Shown here: positions 47,420 to 61,377 of the stretch, piece after piece
How the letters are laid out: each line of letters begins with the position of its first letter
How positions within the stretch are numbered: the stretch's first letter is position 1
From: Callaeas wilsoni
Lineage: Eukaryota > Chordata > Aves > Passeriformes > Callaeidae
Direction: 5' to 3'
DNA: 64,000 nt
Assembly (NCBI GenBank): GCA_013398955.1
Contig: VWPU01012171.1
Location: 186,001 to 250,000, forward strand
The notes under the pieces: model-generated
Told to the model about the DNA's origin: nothing
Seen by the model: only the letters and a program-made list of their open reading frames with translations
Database searches by the model: none
Position numbers and translations under genes: made by a program

Positions 47420-49814
47420 GGAATGACATATCCATTTCAGTTTTCCCAAAAATATTAATTTTGTTTTGATTGGATCATCAAAGAAGAGACATTGTTTACG
47501 CCTATTTTAAAATGTGCATAGTTTTGGGCAGATTAGTGGAACCCAGATGATGAAAATGTCTGTTTGCATAGGCTTCTGAAAGGCAGGATGTTTGTCCAGA
47601 TTTGTTTATGGTAATCATTTCCGGTGACCTGTGGATTTGTATGCTTGATCTTTTATTTAAAAGCCAAAGGCAGAAGCTGACTTTTTTGTCTTGGACAGCT
47701 GACGGAAACCATGAATTTTGTTTCATAGTCAAACATCTTCTCCAATGCCTCTCTCATCCTCATTTGGGACTGAATTTCTTTCTTCTGTCATTTAATGCCA
47801 TGGAGAGGGCCAGCAGGGGTGAGAAATTACTATACCCATCATTTTATTGTTTTGTTTATGAAATTATTCAAGACTGATTCAGATTGCTAAGGTTTTAAGG
47901 GCTTGAACATACAAGGTCATCATTGCTCATTTTCTACTGAGGTCTATAGGAGCTTACAGAGGGTGCCAGATTTCAGCTTTCGCCCTAAGTAAGGATGGTG
48001 GTACAATTTTGAACCTACTCATTGGCATATGATAAGAGAAAAGCAGTATCTCAAACATATTCATTACTGATATCATACAGAAATAAACATTTCAGTGTAT
48101 GCATAAGAGCGACCATAAAATCTGGATGTAAATTCAGACATTGGGAAGCAACATGAGGTTTGTGCATCTCTGGAAATAATCGAGAAATCAACTGAAATGC
48201 TTTTCTGAAAAATGTTAAAATTGATAGGATTTAGAAAACACCTTAAGGTTTTTGAAAGCCTGACTGAAAAAGCAACTGAATAGAAGAATTCAACTTATTT
48301 AGTTTATCCAGGGCAAGGTTGAAAAGTTCAGCAGGAATCTCTTGCAAGATGTAATATATGACTCATAAATCTAAGAGAAAAAGGAAAATAGAGTTAAATA
48401 AACTCTCACTTATAAAAAAAAGGTTATCCGCACTTTTAAAATTTAGCACTTGCTATTTAACTGGTGTTGGTCAAAAGTTGATGCTAGATACTATTTAGAC
48501 ATGATAAACGTATATATATAATTAAAATATAGAAAAAAAACCCTAAGGAAAGGAACTGTAATTTTTGTTAATATGTATACATATATGTGTCAATACATAT
48601 CGATATACCTAAACATTAAATCCTTAATTGATAATGCTGCAAACTCGTGGTGTGTGGGTGACATTGTCTCTGGAAAAATTATAGGTCTACATTGCCCTTA
48701 GCACTCAATATAAGTAATAGAGGTAAACAGATAGGTGAGATACTATTATTATCTTATTATGCCTGCTTAGGACAGATAATAGGCAAAATTAATGAGCATG
48801 AACTAGTAGAATATGGAACTGTAGATGCTGTTTACTTAGAAAGATAACTGAAAAGCTACCACTATCTAAGCAATTGATTTTAGGTATATTTGGCACTATA
48901 AGATCAAAATCTATCTGCAGAAGACAATGTTTGATCATTGCATATTGTTTTTTTCAGCTTAATTATTGGCAGCCATCTTCCTTTACCTCATATTCATCAA
49001 CTTTCAAACCGACGAGGAAGGGATCACCTAGTGCATATGGCAAAACTCTATTTTCCAATTCAATATAACTGGAGAGAACTTAGAGAAGGAAAATACTGAT
49101 TTTTCAAAGTTTTTCCTTTATTTTCAGTGCCAGATTATTGTGAGGGGGCTCCATACACTTTTCTTTGTATTTCAGCATTTGAATTCAGAGCTGGTTACAT
49201 ACTTGAACGCCAAGAGCCAATGAAAACAACTAAATCTGGGATGCATTAAGACTATAAAGGCACATGTACTGGAAAAGCTGCAGGCATTGTGCACAGCCAT
49301 GATCTACTGTAGCCTCAGGTTTGGTTGTAAAATATTTTTTTTTCATGAAGGGTATTATGTTAGTCACTATAATCCTGATAATTTATTGAATTAATTCAAA
49401 GATATTCATTACTTATCCTAGAGAGAATTTGCAATGTTTTTTCATTAGATCTGAACCAGTTGAGTAATATTGCAATATTGGTGTAGTTTCTGTCAGATGA
49501 CGCATTGCTTTACACTTCAGAATACTTACTTTTTCTATTCTATTTTTCCCTATAATTTCAGAAAAATTTTCTTAATTTCTTTAATATCTATCATTGCCAG
49601 GTGAGTATTTATCAAGGAGAAATTTCATGAAGGTGTTATTTTCTTTTACTACAGTGCTGGGCATGGTTTAATAATTTTTTGAAATATCTCCTTTGCTTAT
49701 TGTAATATGCAGGTATGCAATTGTGTCATGTGTGCACACAATGCAACTCTTTAAAAACACATCTCTGATTGTATTAGTAAACCTGCCAAGTAGTTCAGCC
49801 TGGACAGCATTAAA

Positions 49815-49935
49815 AAATTCAAACAAACAAATCTAACAAACAAAACAGACAACCCCCAAACAAAAGCCCCCAAACCACAATCCCCAAACAAACAAACCGA
49901 AATCACAACACCTCCCCCAAATCAAAAAAACCCCA
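49815..49935. repeat. A/C-rich low-complexity tract
   Basis: About 120 bp of irregular CAAACAAACAAA, ACCCCCAAACAAAAGCCCCC and CCAAACAAACAAACC units on the plus strand, with few G or T. Confidence 0.85.
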
Positions 49936-52129
49936 ATGCTGTAGTTCAGTCTTGTCTTTAACAGAAAGTCTGCCTACACAGCATTAACAATGCAAACCAA
50001 AACCTGTAGAAAACTGCTCCTACCTCAGCAGCAAACTGTCTCTGAGCCCTGAGACTGAGGGATATGTCATGAAGAGGACAGAAAATTCAAGAGCATCTTC
50101 ACAGAGATTAAATCATTGTATCTGGAATAAAAAAAAATAGGTTACAAGCAAAGCTGTTAGTGTACCATGTAACTCTCATCACTGTTCTTCCGGAGTGCCT
50201 TCAGAAATCAGTGTGCAATCAACACACCAAGCCTTTTGGTCAATTCCATATGGAAGGTCTTCCTGTCTTGTCCTTGAAAATGTAAGAATCTGGATAAACT
50301 CTAGGGAGATGTCTTAAACTCTTGTCAAATTTTTGGCCATTAAACAATGCTCTTGCAAACCAGGTTATGCTGGTCTGGGTATATGGTACACATCAGACAA
50401 TTAGCTGCACAAAGCCATTTTAAACAGGTAATTAAAACGTTGAGCAGTTGGGAATCAGGACAGGGAAATGAAGAAGGGTGCAATCAGGGAATGTTGCATA
50501 GCATCATGTTGTTTAAAAAGGGGAGATTACAACTAGAGTGTTTGCAATAACAGTAAACATGTAGTCTCAGAGTCTATAATCCAAAATCAAATTAACATTG
50601 TACTGGAAACTATAGTTGTGTCTATGCACCGTTAAGGTGTTAAGAAAACCTGATGACTTCCTCAACAGCTATATTGAAAAAGCTGAACTTCAGGCATCTT
50701 TGGGCACCTGTTGTCACGAATGACATTAAATGGAAGGTCTCTGCTAAAGCTTATGCTATCAAGGGGCTGTAGCATCACAAAGCTGGAGAACTCCATCCAT
50801 TTAAGAAGGAAGCAATAGATTAATGATAACCAGAGTGTGTGTGCTTCAAAAAGAAACTCTGGCTACAGCACTCCTCATCTGTGTCTTTCTTTGGTGATTT
50901 TCCTTGACAAAATCCTTACAGAGATTTGTGAAAAGAACATGCCTTCCCAACACTTAATCCTCCCCGAAAAAGAAAAAAAATCCCCCTAATAAATAAACAC
51001 CTTCTTGAACACTGAACCTTGTGTGCAGCAGAATTTCGTCATTTGGGAGCACTAGAAACAGCTTCCCTTAATTTGATACTGTGTGTATTAAAGTCAGTAA
51101 TGAATTAATTTAACGTCAGACAAATCTTCAAAAGCAAAAGAATTCTTCCATTTTTAATTAGAACCTGCCTTTTTTAGATATTAATATTTAGATCCTTCAG
51201 CTTTCTCTAATTTACCACTGTATTTTTGAAAGTATATTTCTAAATATTTGCCAGTACATATATGGTCATGTCACTACCCTTCCTGGATTTGACATTTGTT
51301 TATATCACAGACTGCATGTTGCAATCTCGTTATACTGGATGCAAAAGATATTTTAAAAATTAATTTATTTTAGCTGTTCTAATGCCAGTTTTTCTTCATA
51401 CAGGTACCTTGAAGTGCTTTAAACAGTACATTGGTTTAGTCCTTTTAGTCTAGTTCCAGCTGAATAATCCATAAGGAAAAAGAAAAGTTAGTTTTACATT
51501 GTCTCGAGGATGTTTGAAAAAGTAAGTCTATTGCGATTTGCATTTAATATCAGGAATATACAAAAATATCAGATACATATTTTCACTTGTGAATAGCACA
51601 CCAGAAAATTCTTCTACACTGAGGCCAAGATTCAGAAAGATGTTTGGGCATATAATTCCTATTTCATAACCACAGGGTTACACTTATCAAGCACTTCAAG
51701 AATTCTGGCTACTGTTCACCCTTAGTTACCAAGGACCCTGGTACCTGTTTGGCATTTCAACTTCTCCTCTTTCTTGTCTCCCATTTTCCTTTACAACTGC
51801 TCTCAACTGAAACCTCAGTCTTGGTTTGCTTCCCCAACTAGAAAAGTGCTCCTTTTCTCTGTAACTTCTAGTTTGGGCCATAGTCTTGACTCACAGAGAA
51901 AGAAAATATTAAGTTATGAGTAATGATAGCCAATACACATTACTGGGAATGTGCAAGAAAATTAAAACCTTTCAACGTTATTTAATTCAAAGAGAAGAAG
52001 ACTATTATGGTCCACTGTTGATTGTGTGCAAAATCACAAAGACAGTCTGGCTTTTCTATTTGGGTAATTGAATAGCTTCCTGTACAAAAGTTTGTGATGT
52101 ACTATCAACGTTTAAAGAAAACTTCAGAA

Positions 52130-52173
52130 ATGCATACATATATCTATATATATATATAGATATATATATATTT
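52130..52173. repeat. (TA)n tract with self-complementary core
   Basis: Alternating TA runs broken by C and G in a mirror-symmetric way (ATATCTATATATATA then TATAGATAT), so the tract is close to a perfect inverted repeat and could extrude a hairpin. Confidence 0.85.
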
Positions 52174-53477
52174 GTAAGTGTTTTTTAGAAATACCTTTAA
52201 ATAAAACATTGCATCATTACTAGATGCAACAACTGCAATAGGCATTTCAAAGCATATTTCTCACTCAAAAACTATTCACTCAAGTCCAATTGAATGTTGC
52301 ACTATGCAATTTATGCCGAAAGAATCCTTGGTTCTAAGTTTTACTGGAAAACATAAACAAAACATGGCCTAAGTCTACTACGTAATGAGCAATCTAATTA
52401 ATTACATATCTAATGGTAAAACCATTTTATATAGATCAATGGGATATCTGTTGACACATCCTTGCTTCTGTAGTATTTTTGGTCACAGCTTTATTTGGGT
52501 CTATATGAAATTTCATCTCTCAATCCAATTAGCTCCACATGCCTGTGATCCCTCCTGCCTCTTTGTTTACTGTTGTACAGTCTATCTAAGGATCAAGTTA
52601 CCTGAGAGTGCAAGCTCAGTGATGATCTCTTGCCAAAGATCAGTACTTTTAAAGCAGGATGGAGTGCCTACAATGGGAATTGCTGTGTGGATCATTACAC
52701 TCAAACAAGAGAGGAATATTGTGCTAGAAAACAAAGCTTTCCACATGTGAGCAATGTTCAGATGGCCAAGCACAAAAAATGTTTTGTGACCAGCTCCTCT
52801 TTTTTTCTCATGCACAAGGGATTTGGTTGTCCCAGCTGTCAGCACTAGTGTTAACTACTTTAACTGCACTTATTTTCTAAACTCAAGTTGTACCTAGAAA
52901 AAGATCATTCACAACCACAGTTGTAAACAGAGATATACAATTGATCCTGTACTAATAAACTCCTTATAGAGGTGTTGGCCGCTGGATCCAGTTCACATAA
53001 CTCTGCCTTGTAACTATTGTCAACTATCAAACAACTAGTGGGGGAGGAGATCTTGCAGGGCAAAGCTCTTCTGTAAGTTATGACTTGTGTTTCTGATCAT
53101 TCACTCTGCGATGCTGTGTGATATTCCATACTTGCTGGAACTCTACCATTTCCATGACCTTCACAACCCTGCAGACTTAATGAGCTTCATGGTTCTCTGA
53201 GAACAGCCCAGAGAAACAAAACCCACAAACAAAACCTACAAACTTGATTCTTGACTTTTAAATAGGATAAAGAAGCCCCAACTAACTCCTGCCAAAATCC
53301 CCAAACCATCAAAAAGGTATAGGGAGATCAAGCAACATAGAAAAGTAGGTGTATTCTATATCTATCATACATAGAGCATAACATGAATAATATATATCCT
53401 TTTTATGAATGTAGCAAACTAAGCTACAGTTTTTGCAAGTCTTGCTACTGACAATCCTTCTACACAGGCACGGCAAG

Positions 53478-53575
53478 AATTATAGAATTATTGTGGTTTA
53501 TCTTGTTCACTTGCCCTGCTGAAGCAGGACCACCCTAAGCTGATTGCCCAGGACCATGTCTTGGACAAGGACATG
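53478..53575 (-). mobile_element. CR1 fragment, minus strand
   Basis: The plus-strand text CCTGCTGAAGCAGGACCACC followed by GCTGATTGCCCAGGACCATG is the reverse complement of a CR1 3' region (compare the usual CCCAAGCAGGGTCACCTAGAGCAGGTTGCCCAGGACC pattern). It is short and diverged. A CR1 piece in the opposite orientation follows at 53605. Confidence 0.55.
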
Positions 53576-53604
53576 GAGCGTGCCCATATTCAATTGAATT
53601 GCAC

Positions 53605-53706
53605 TGTGATCATGTTCCTTAGAGGGAGGTGTCCCTGCCCATGGCAGAGGGGATTGAGACTAGATGATCTTTAAGGTCCCTTCCAACCTTTAACATTCTA
53701 TGATTA
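53605..53706 (+). mobile_element. CR1 3' end, plus strand
   Basis: The text GAGGGAGGTGTCCCTGCCCA, then ACTAGATGATCTTTAAGGTC, CCTTCCAACC and the terminal ATTCTATGATTA is the sense-strand 3' end of a CR1 element. It includes the ATTCTATGAT microsatellite-like terminus that defines the family. The copy is strongly 5'-truncated (about 100 bp). Confidence 0.75.
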
Positions 53707-56700
53707 ATTCCATAATTGTGGCACTGGAGTTGTGTAATACTTATTAAATACTTGAGAACACCATAGACATTAACTTCATGTTATCATTCATCCAAACCAA
53801 GGATTAGTGTGATCCAAAACAGATGGATGAGGAAAACAGCTACTGTTTTAAATAGCTCGATTGTACATTTTCCAGGCAGAAGACAAACTAGCTGTAAATC
53901 ACAGTTGGTCAGTTTAACATGGCCTGCATGGTCCCATCAGTGTAAAACCAAACTCTGGAATCGTTAGAACATCATAACATTTTTCATGGGTGGGGTGTTA
54001 ACCCAGCCACAGGAATGGAGAAGCACATTCTATATGCAACTTCAAGTATCACTGCAGATGATTCCTATGTTTATTAGAATGTGAAATAGATAATTAGTTA
54101 AAAAGGTGATTATTGCTTCATGTTGAAAAGGACTTAATAAAATAAATTACCCCCACACCATCAAGTGTTGTATTCTAGCATGTACTCGGTGGCTGTTTTG
54201 GAAAGAAGGTGGTTATTTCCATGCAGTTGATACCAGAAAACTAATGAAATTCCTTCTACTCTCATTGCTGTTGATTTTATATTATTCTAGTTATTCCACA
54301 TTACCAAGAGATGAAGATCTTTTCCACACAAAAGCCACTTACCTTTATTTATTAATAATTCATTTTCCTTAGGACCTAAAAGAGTAATTTTATTAATCAA
54401 TTCATGCATTTTCTTTAATACACACCAGTGAAACTCTTCTAAATGTTTTACATTTTTTATGATCAAAGCAAGTTCAGAATGTGGGTAATATAAATTTATA
54501 AAAAAAAATCTGTGTTTTCATTACTATCCTCCACCACATCCTTATCGTGTACCAGTATTTTAATTGGCTTTGAAGAAGCTTAGACTATGTCTTCAGTGAT
54601 TTTCTAGGAGTATCAAAATTCTGTTTTTATAATTGCTTCACCTTTTTTTTTCAGTTTTTCATAAAGTTTACTGATCTATGTTTAGGAAATAGCACATAAA
54701 TCCCCAAACCACTGGGAGAGGCAGAGAAAACTAATGGAAGAGTTGCCTGTTTTAGCTATTAACTAATTTTGTAGTTTGGTCTTTTAAAAAAAAGTAAAGT
54801 AAAAATTGTGCATATTAATTAATAAGAAGGCAGACTGTCCAGTGTGGATGCCCTTGAAGCTGTTTTTTCTGCATCTGCTTTTGTCCAAGGTAAGTTTATG
54901 ACCTGAGTACGTTACATGCCTGTGTCACATGGCAAAGCTTTCTTTCGCCTCTTTCCCCCCCTCCTTTGTTCAGCTGTATTGTCCATTTCCTTCAAAACAC
55001 TTTCTATCCAGAAAAAGCTTAGCCATTGTCATCAACGTTAGCCAAGAAAAAGCCAAAAATGAGAAAAAATAATTTCTTGGTCACGGTAGTGTTGTAGTAA
55101 CTCCCATAATTGTTCTAAGATGTGGTTTTTCCTCGTAAACCTGCAGATCATAAAGAAAGCTGGTATATCACATAGTCAAAAAAAAAATCCATTGTAAATA
55201 TATGGACTCTATCAACCAAATTTTCTTTTAGCCTCCCACTAGGAATAGTAATGTAAAAAAATATTGCTGGAAAGCACAATTCTCTTGGAGGTTCCCTATT
55301 AAATCCTATAGCTTCACAGAAGGCTTTGTGTCCGGATGTGTTTATGTCATGAAACCGACGTCAGCAGCAGATTTTCCCAGACTTTCTAAGAGATAATATT
55401 CTTTGCTTTGCTCCATAGCTAACCAGGAGAAGGTGCCTAACTGCACTGTTATCATTTATAAATTATATTTAGGAACACATTCTTTGTTCATAGGGTCTTC
55501 TTTTACAGCTCTGGAGAAAACTGTAGGTCCAGTAAGTTCAATAGGAGTTTGCCACTGACTTTGATTGAGCAAAGATTCCACGCCGTGCATCAGACTTTTG
55601 CCTGTCCAGGAAGGTCCTTTCAAATGCCTCTGGTTTTGTAAAGGAGCTAAAGGTGAAGACTGAGATGTTTGCACATGGTCAGAGGGCTGTCAAGAGGTTC
55701 TAACCTATATGATGATTAGACCCTTAACAAACAGAGGATAAAGGGGGTAAAACTTTGTGTGTCTGGATCCTCAGCTCTGATAATTCCTTGTAGGTGTGTA
55801 TACTTAACCTCATGAAGACTCCCTCACACCAGCTGAGGATCCAGATAAAACATATTTTGATAGTATTATTTTCTTAAGATTTACTTATTTTTAAAGCAGA
55901 TGAATAAAAGGTAAGATATGAATATTATTATTTATTTTAATTTTGAAAAATTAAACCCCAAACTCTTTAAATGTAGTAGTATAAGTCAGGGAGTAGATTC
56001 ACAGATAAAACTGGTTTTGTCAGATTTGTAAAACCTATAGCAAAATGAAGAAGAGGGTTTTTTTAGGTTAAAGGTGTGAAGATTCTTTCTTTGCAATACA
56101 TAAATATGAGTAAAATAATTTAATTCTATGCATGGTTTTGTTTGGTTTGTGTTGGTTTTTATTCCTAACAGAAGAACTGTAATCATGCAGTTAATGCTCT
56201 TTGGTATGGGTAAACGTCATCCCATTCTCACATACAATTATATTTATCCATCAAGTGGAGCAAGAAATCTTCTGCTTCCTTTTGGTATGCACACTGAAGG
56301 AGTTAAACAAATGACTCACAGGTATAGAAGGATAAACTGGTGTAATTTCCACAATATAAAAAAATAGTAAGTACAACATAAAAGGTATGAGTTATTATTT
56401 TATGTGTGATATCTAAACAAAGCTTGCTTTGTTTGAGGACCAGTTCTTGGGCAAGTATATATTTTGGGTTCTTATTTTTAAAAAAGTTGATTTTATAAAG
56501 ATGAAGTAGAAAGTGTTGTATGTCTGCTAGGTAATGAGAACTTTTGCAGGATACAAAGTCTAACATTTAAAGGGCATAACTAAACTATAAAGAATTTGCT
56601 GTATTAAGCTGGTTTTTTTGACTGGATTTTTTTTTTAGATCACAGTTTTATCATTGCATTTTATAGAAATGTTGATGACATTTTTGCCACAGATGAAAAT

Positions 56701-57590
56701 TAATTTCTGTATTACATGAGGAGAGAATAATCTACGATATTCCACATTTATAAATAAACTAAAACCACAAATTAAAAACAAAAAATCCTACAACATTGAA
56801 AGCAGCTGTTAAATTGATGTGGATGGATGTTAAAGAAAATCTAGGGCTCAATCAGTTCCAGAGTAATTTCTTATGCCCTCAGGAATGCAAAATGCATGCA
56901 AGTGCAAAAAGAAGATTAATTTTAACACATGAATTTTAAAGGAAAAGTAAATATATATAGCTTATTTAAACAAAATTACAGGCATGTTCCTGACAGATTT
57001 AGTATACTATTTCTTCTCTAGAATAGGAAATTTTAATATGAAGGGATAATAAACTTTTGGAAAAATATTAGATACAATTCATACCCTGTATTGGGATAAA
57101 TGATCCTCTTTTCAAGAAATAAGAGTTAGAATTATTTACAGTCTTTAAGAATTTTATATGTAGTCCTTCAATATTCCAGAAAGGGGCCACTAAGAATGAT
57201 CTTTTATTATGTCTGTCCCGTCTTAAAAAAACTTAAACTTCGACTACTGCAGGTACTTCCTGATGCAGTTTGCACCTATTATTTAAGTGCCTGCATCCTT
57301 CTGGAGAGACATAACATTTACAGGCAACATTTGCATTCTCCGTTAGTACAGACATTAAGTGTGGGTTTGTAGATGGAAGTTTTCAGGAAGTTTTACTTCA
57401 GGCTAGTTCCAGTTCAGTGTATTGGAAAACATGTCCATTAATGGTGGGAGCTCATTTAATGGTGTCTTGGAGTGTGTTTCTCAGTTCAGTTTCATGAGAA
57501 AGGAATCCAGTTTGCATGGTCTGAGACTTCTCAGTTCATTAACCACGGACTTGACAGAGAATTTCTTTAAAGGTGTAGCCGTGATTGTTA
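53707..57590. other. Unique AT-rich DNA
   Basis: Nothing is recognisable apart from short splice-like motifs, for example a strong plus donor CAAG|GTAAGTTT at about 54890 and a 33-bp minus segment at 54343-54375 between good sites. Confidence 0.6.
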
Positions 57591-57912
57591 TCATTGAATC
57601 AGAGAATGGCCTGGGTTGGAAGGGATCTTAAAGATCACCAAGTTCCAACCTCCCTGCCATGGACAGGGATGCCACTCACTAGACTGGGTTACTCAGAGCC
57701 CCATTTAATCTGGCCTTGAACAGTTTCAGGGATGAGACATCCACAACCTCTCTGGACAATCTGTCGCAGTGCCTCACCACCCTCACAGTTAAGAATTTTT
57801 TCTTAATGTCTAATGTAAAACTACCTTTTTTCAGTTTGAAGCCATTCCCTCTGGTCCTGTCACTACAGGCCCTTGTAAAACGTCTCTCTCCAGCTTTCTT
57901 GCCATCTGACAC
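57591..57912 (-). mobile_element. CR1 LINE 3' fragment, relatively well preserved
   Basis: On the minus strand this is a 5'-truncated CR1 holding the end of ORF2 and the 3' UTR. The ORF2 end is still open for 77 codons (57912 to 57679) and contains DRTRGNGFKL, FLTVRVVRHCDRLSREVVD, LFKARL and the terminal GALSNPV, with a stop following. These are variants of the conserved CR1 C-terminus. The 3' UTR is seen on the plus strand as GGCCTGGGTTGGAAGGGATC, CTGCCATGGACAGGGATGCC and so on. The element lacks the endonuclease and reverse-transcriptase parts and cannot move by itself. The good state of the frame suggests a younger insertion than 19190-19640. Confidence 0.88.
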
Positions 57913-60900
57913 AGATTAAAACTGTGCTAGGGAAATTTCTAGAAACGAAACAAGTATGGATGACTCCACAGTACTTGAGTCTGTGCCATAACTTTTTCTA
58001 AGTTACTAATAAAGGTGTGCCTCTCTATGCCTTGACCCTGCAGAAATACCTAAAGATAATTGCTTTATCACTAAGGAAGAAAGAATGGTCTATTGTTTAT
58101 TTATTTATCACAAAGGAAAAGATATTTCAGTTAATTTTTTATCACTGATTTCTCTTTTTTCACAGAAAGATCAGGCTTCAGTACAGCCATCTTCAAAAGT
58201 AATGCTTTTCTTATGATAGCACTTTCTATGTGTGCAAAGCCTGACCCTTTGGAAAGCCCCATTCTCCACTTTCTCATAATGACTTTTCTCTCCTTGCCCC
58301 CCTTAAAGGTTGTCTGGTCCATTAGGATTGAGTGAGAGTTTTTGGTTCCTAGCATCTGTCCTCAGAGAACAGAAGGCAGTGTGGGAACTCCTAGGGGGTC
58401 ACAGCTCAGAATAAGTCACTTGTTTGAAATTTATTTTACTATCTTCAAAGATTTCTTTAAAAAGTCTTGAGAAGGTTTTCCTTTCTATTAGTCCAAGGAA
58501 GCATAGCTATCATGGAGACCACTCTTAATGAATATATATTCTGTGAATTTTTCCCACACACTACATGTAGTTTTGTCTGTACAGGACATTTTCCTATTAC
58601 CGAACTGAGTTTTATGGGACAACAACTTGGTTTTGGAAACACTGATTGCTGACTGCAATAAGGCTGACTAAAAATTATGATCTTTTAATGATGGTATTTT
58701 TACACATCCCCAGGAATATATGGTCCTGTGTTTTTCATTACATTATTTCCCACTGAGATCAATTCACACCTTAATTTCCAGCCACGTACCATCAGATTTT
58801 CCTCCAAATGAACAGTTATTTACTCTGGTGAAATGTTATGTTGATTCTTTTAAGTGGTATTTTCAAGTTATCACTTTGAATATGTCATCATTTACACATA
58901 ATTCTAGTTATTAAGGGTTTATTCAAGGGTTTTGTTAATTCTTTCTTCTAAGTCTTTTTGTTAATGATATGACATCTCACGGATACATTTATATAAATGA
59001 AGGTTAGGCTAAAGACTACTCCTTAAACTTCCTCAGGAAAAAAAAAAGTGCAGACCTCTACAATCACAGGCAACATCTACAATTAAGCATGTCTAAGTTC
59101 TCATCTGAGGTCACCAAATGTGACTCCCTACATAAGATTTTATTTTGTCTGTGACAGGTTGCTCCCACTCATTTTCTCGCACCATTCCTTTAAGATCATT
59201 AGCTCACTTTACTCATATGCATCCCATGCACCTGTGGTATTCCAATTTGTTTTCCCTAAGGACCCCTACCCACACCTGCCTCTCAATATCCATGCTGAAT
59301 TTACTAGAATATCATGTTGTTATTGGGAAACAGAATAAAAGCCAGCACCAAGAGTAGAAGCCACTGACACATTGGCAGTGTCTGTGATATGTCCTTACTT
59401 AATCACCAGAAACTGTCAGACTGGACAGATTTCTAGCCAGTGAGAATTACTACTCAAGGGTGGACTGCTGTTGTCCTTGGCTGTGAACATGGATTCCTGT
59501 ACCACTAATCCTTATCCTTCATGCCCCTCACTGAGATTTGGCAGGAGGCTTGGCATACACTGCACACGGCTGATATTTTCAGTTATCCTTTTCCAAAATC
59601 ATCGTGGTGCTAATCCTAACTCTGCCCTCTGCCCGATGAGGAATGACCACCACTGAGCCCAGCTCTCTCTGTAACTGCAATGATACAGTGTGAAACTGGT
59701 GCAGCTGCACAGCAGTTAAGGACCATTGCCACTTGCTGCATAGGTCAGATAGTTCAGGGAATGATTTCGGCCAGCTTACTCTTTGATTCCCAGGGAAGGT
59801 GGAAATTAACTCCCTGCAGTGAGGATGAATAACTATTCAAACATATCGTGACACTCAGAAAACGGCACAGTGTGCCATATAGGTCAGTAGCTATTGAAAA
59901 CATCTAAGTAATCTGCAAATTAACAAATCTATGGTTAAGTGACATTTCAGTAGATCTTGTCACTCTAGCAGAGTCCAGGTTCCTCTGCTGTTGCATGGCT
60001 TATTTCATGGTCAGGTCAATTTTTTTTAGCTCTTTTCTTACAAATTTAGTTTTCCAAGTAGTATTCAGGGCCTTTTTACTGTAGGAGTAGTGTCTCCCAC
60101 TGCTTCTGTAAAATACATTTGTAGTTAAAGGTGTACTTCAAAATATTTTAAAGAATCTCTGTCTAGAGGGCCTTCAGACAAAACCATTTCAAGTCCTAAT
60201 CTAATTCAGAAGTTTAACTCCAATATGTCTATCTGACCTTTCTCTCCAATGTAAGTCATCATAATTTATTTCCAAAAAATATGCCTCACCCTAAACTTGG
60301 GCTGGTATTGACTGTGATCAGGAATTTATGTTTTCTTACTGGAAGAATGGGTCCTGTTGCAATCAGAGTTAGGATTAGAATTGGATTAAATATTGGTAAT
60401 ATAAAAGCTTGAAGAAACCAGTTATTTATTTTCTGCCTGCAAGAGTTTGGAATAGAGCTGTCGTCAACAGGTTTTTTTTTACTGTGTATATAATTCTTAT
60501 TATAATTACTCTTATGCTGGGGCTTGCAAATCTAAAACTTAAATCTAGTTTTTCTTTGATACTGAGCAGCCTTCAGAGAGAAGACTGAAGAGAAGTCTGG
60601 AGTCAATTGCGGTCAACAGCTTATGCTCCCTTCATTGGATGGGTGGTTCCCTTGGCTAGCATTCTTTTTGAGGTTAAGGTTATTGGGGGAATGCAATAAC
60701 TGAAGAACCCATTTCAACATCTGGTGCTTTGCTCTCAGAATAAGGAAAAAGAGTTGTTTTAGGACAATACTTTGTGGTCTTTTTTTCTTATAACTTGTTC
60801 CATGACCTTGGTTAAGTTCAGCACTTATGTTTGGGGTAGTGTTTGGGAATGGATAGAGTGAAGAAGGCTACATGTCTCAAGATTTAAGAGGAGTGATGCT

Positions 60901-61377
60901 AAGGACAACTGTTGCTTTTTGTCTGTCCTGTTTGCTGAAGAGCTGCAATCCCTGACCATTGCTAAGTTTTGAGTGAGGGCTAGACTGCTGGTTTGAGAGT
61001 TGAAAGGTGAAGAGCTCCTTTGAATGCTTGGAGCTGCATACTCTTTGACACTATGCAAAGGAATTATAACGCCTTTGTATTTTTTTTTAAATATTTTTTA
61101 AGTCTTCTTTTCTTATTGTGTTTCATTTCTGGGCAACAACAGCTAAGTTAGATTCAGGAAAGGGTGGCTTGAGGTGAATGTTCATTGTCTGGTTTGTCTC
61201 AGGTTGAGGCTAGAATATTTTGAGAGATTAAATGTTGCCTATCTCATTTTGTTACTAAAGGATTTGGGAAATTAGGGATCAAAACCCTCTGGTGCCCATG
61301 CACAGGGATAGATACCCAGAGACATGTCTAGCACTGGAGAGTAAAAAATTTAACAAATAAATGATAAAGAACTATAA
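57913..61377. other. Unique AT-rich DNA between two CR1 fragments
   Basis: There are no genes or repeats I can name. The open frames here are short and mostly paired on opposite strands. Confidence 0.6.

Larger units (their letters stand above)
45279..53477. other. Unique AT-rich DNA with A/C and TA tracts
   Basis: I see no exon, RNA gene or transposon body that I can support. The longest frames are about 120 codons (52385-52750 on plus) and have no splice context or family resemblance. Confidence 0.6.

Noticed and set aside
54343..54375. 33-bp minus segment between CTCTTTTAG and AAG|GTAAGTGG
   Set aside because: Good sites but a tiny AT-rich segment; chance occurrences of this kind are expected in 64 kb.
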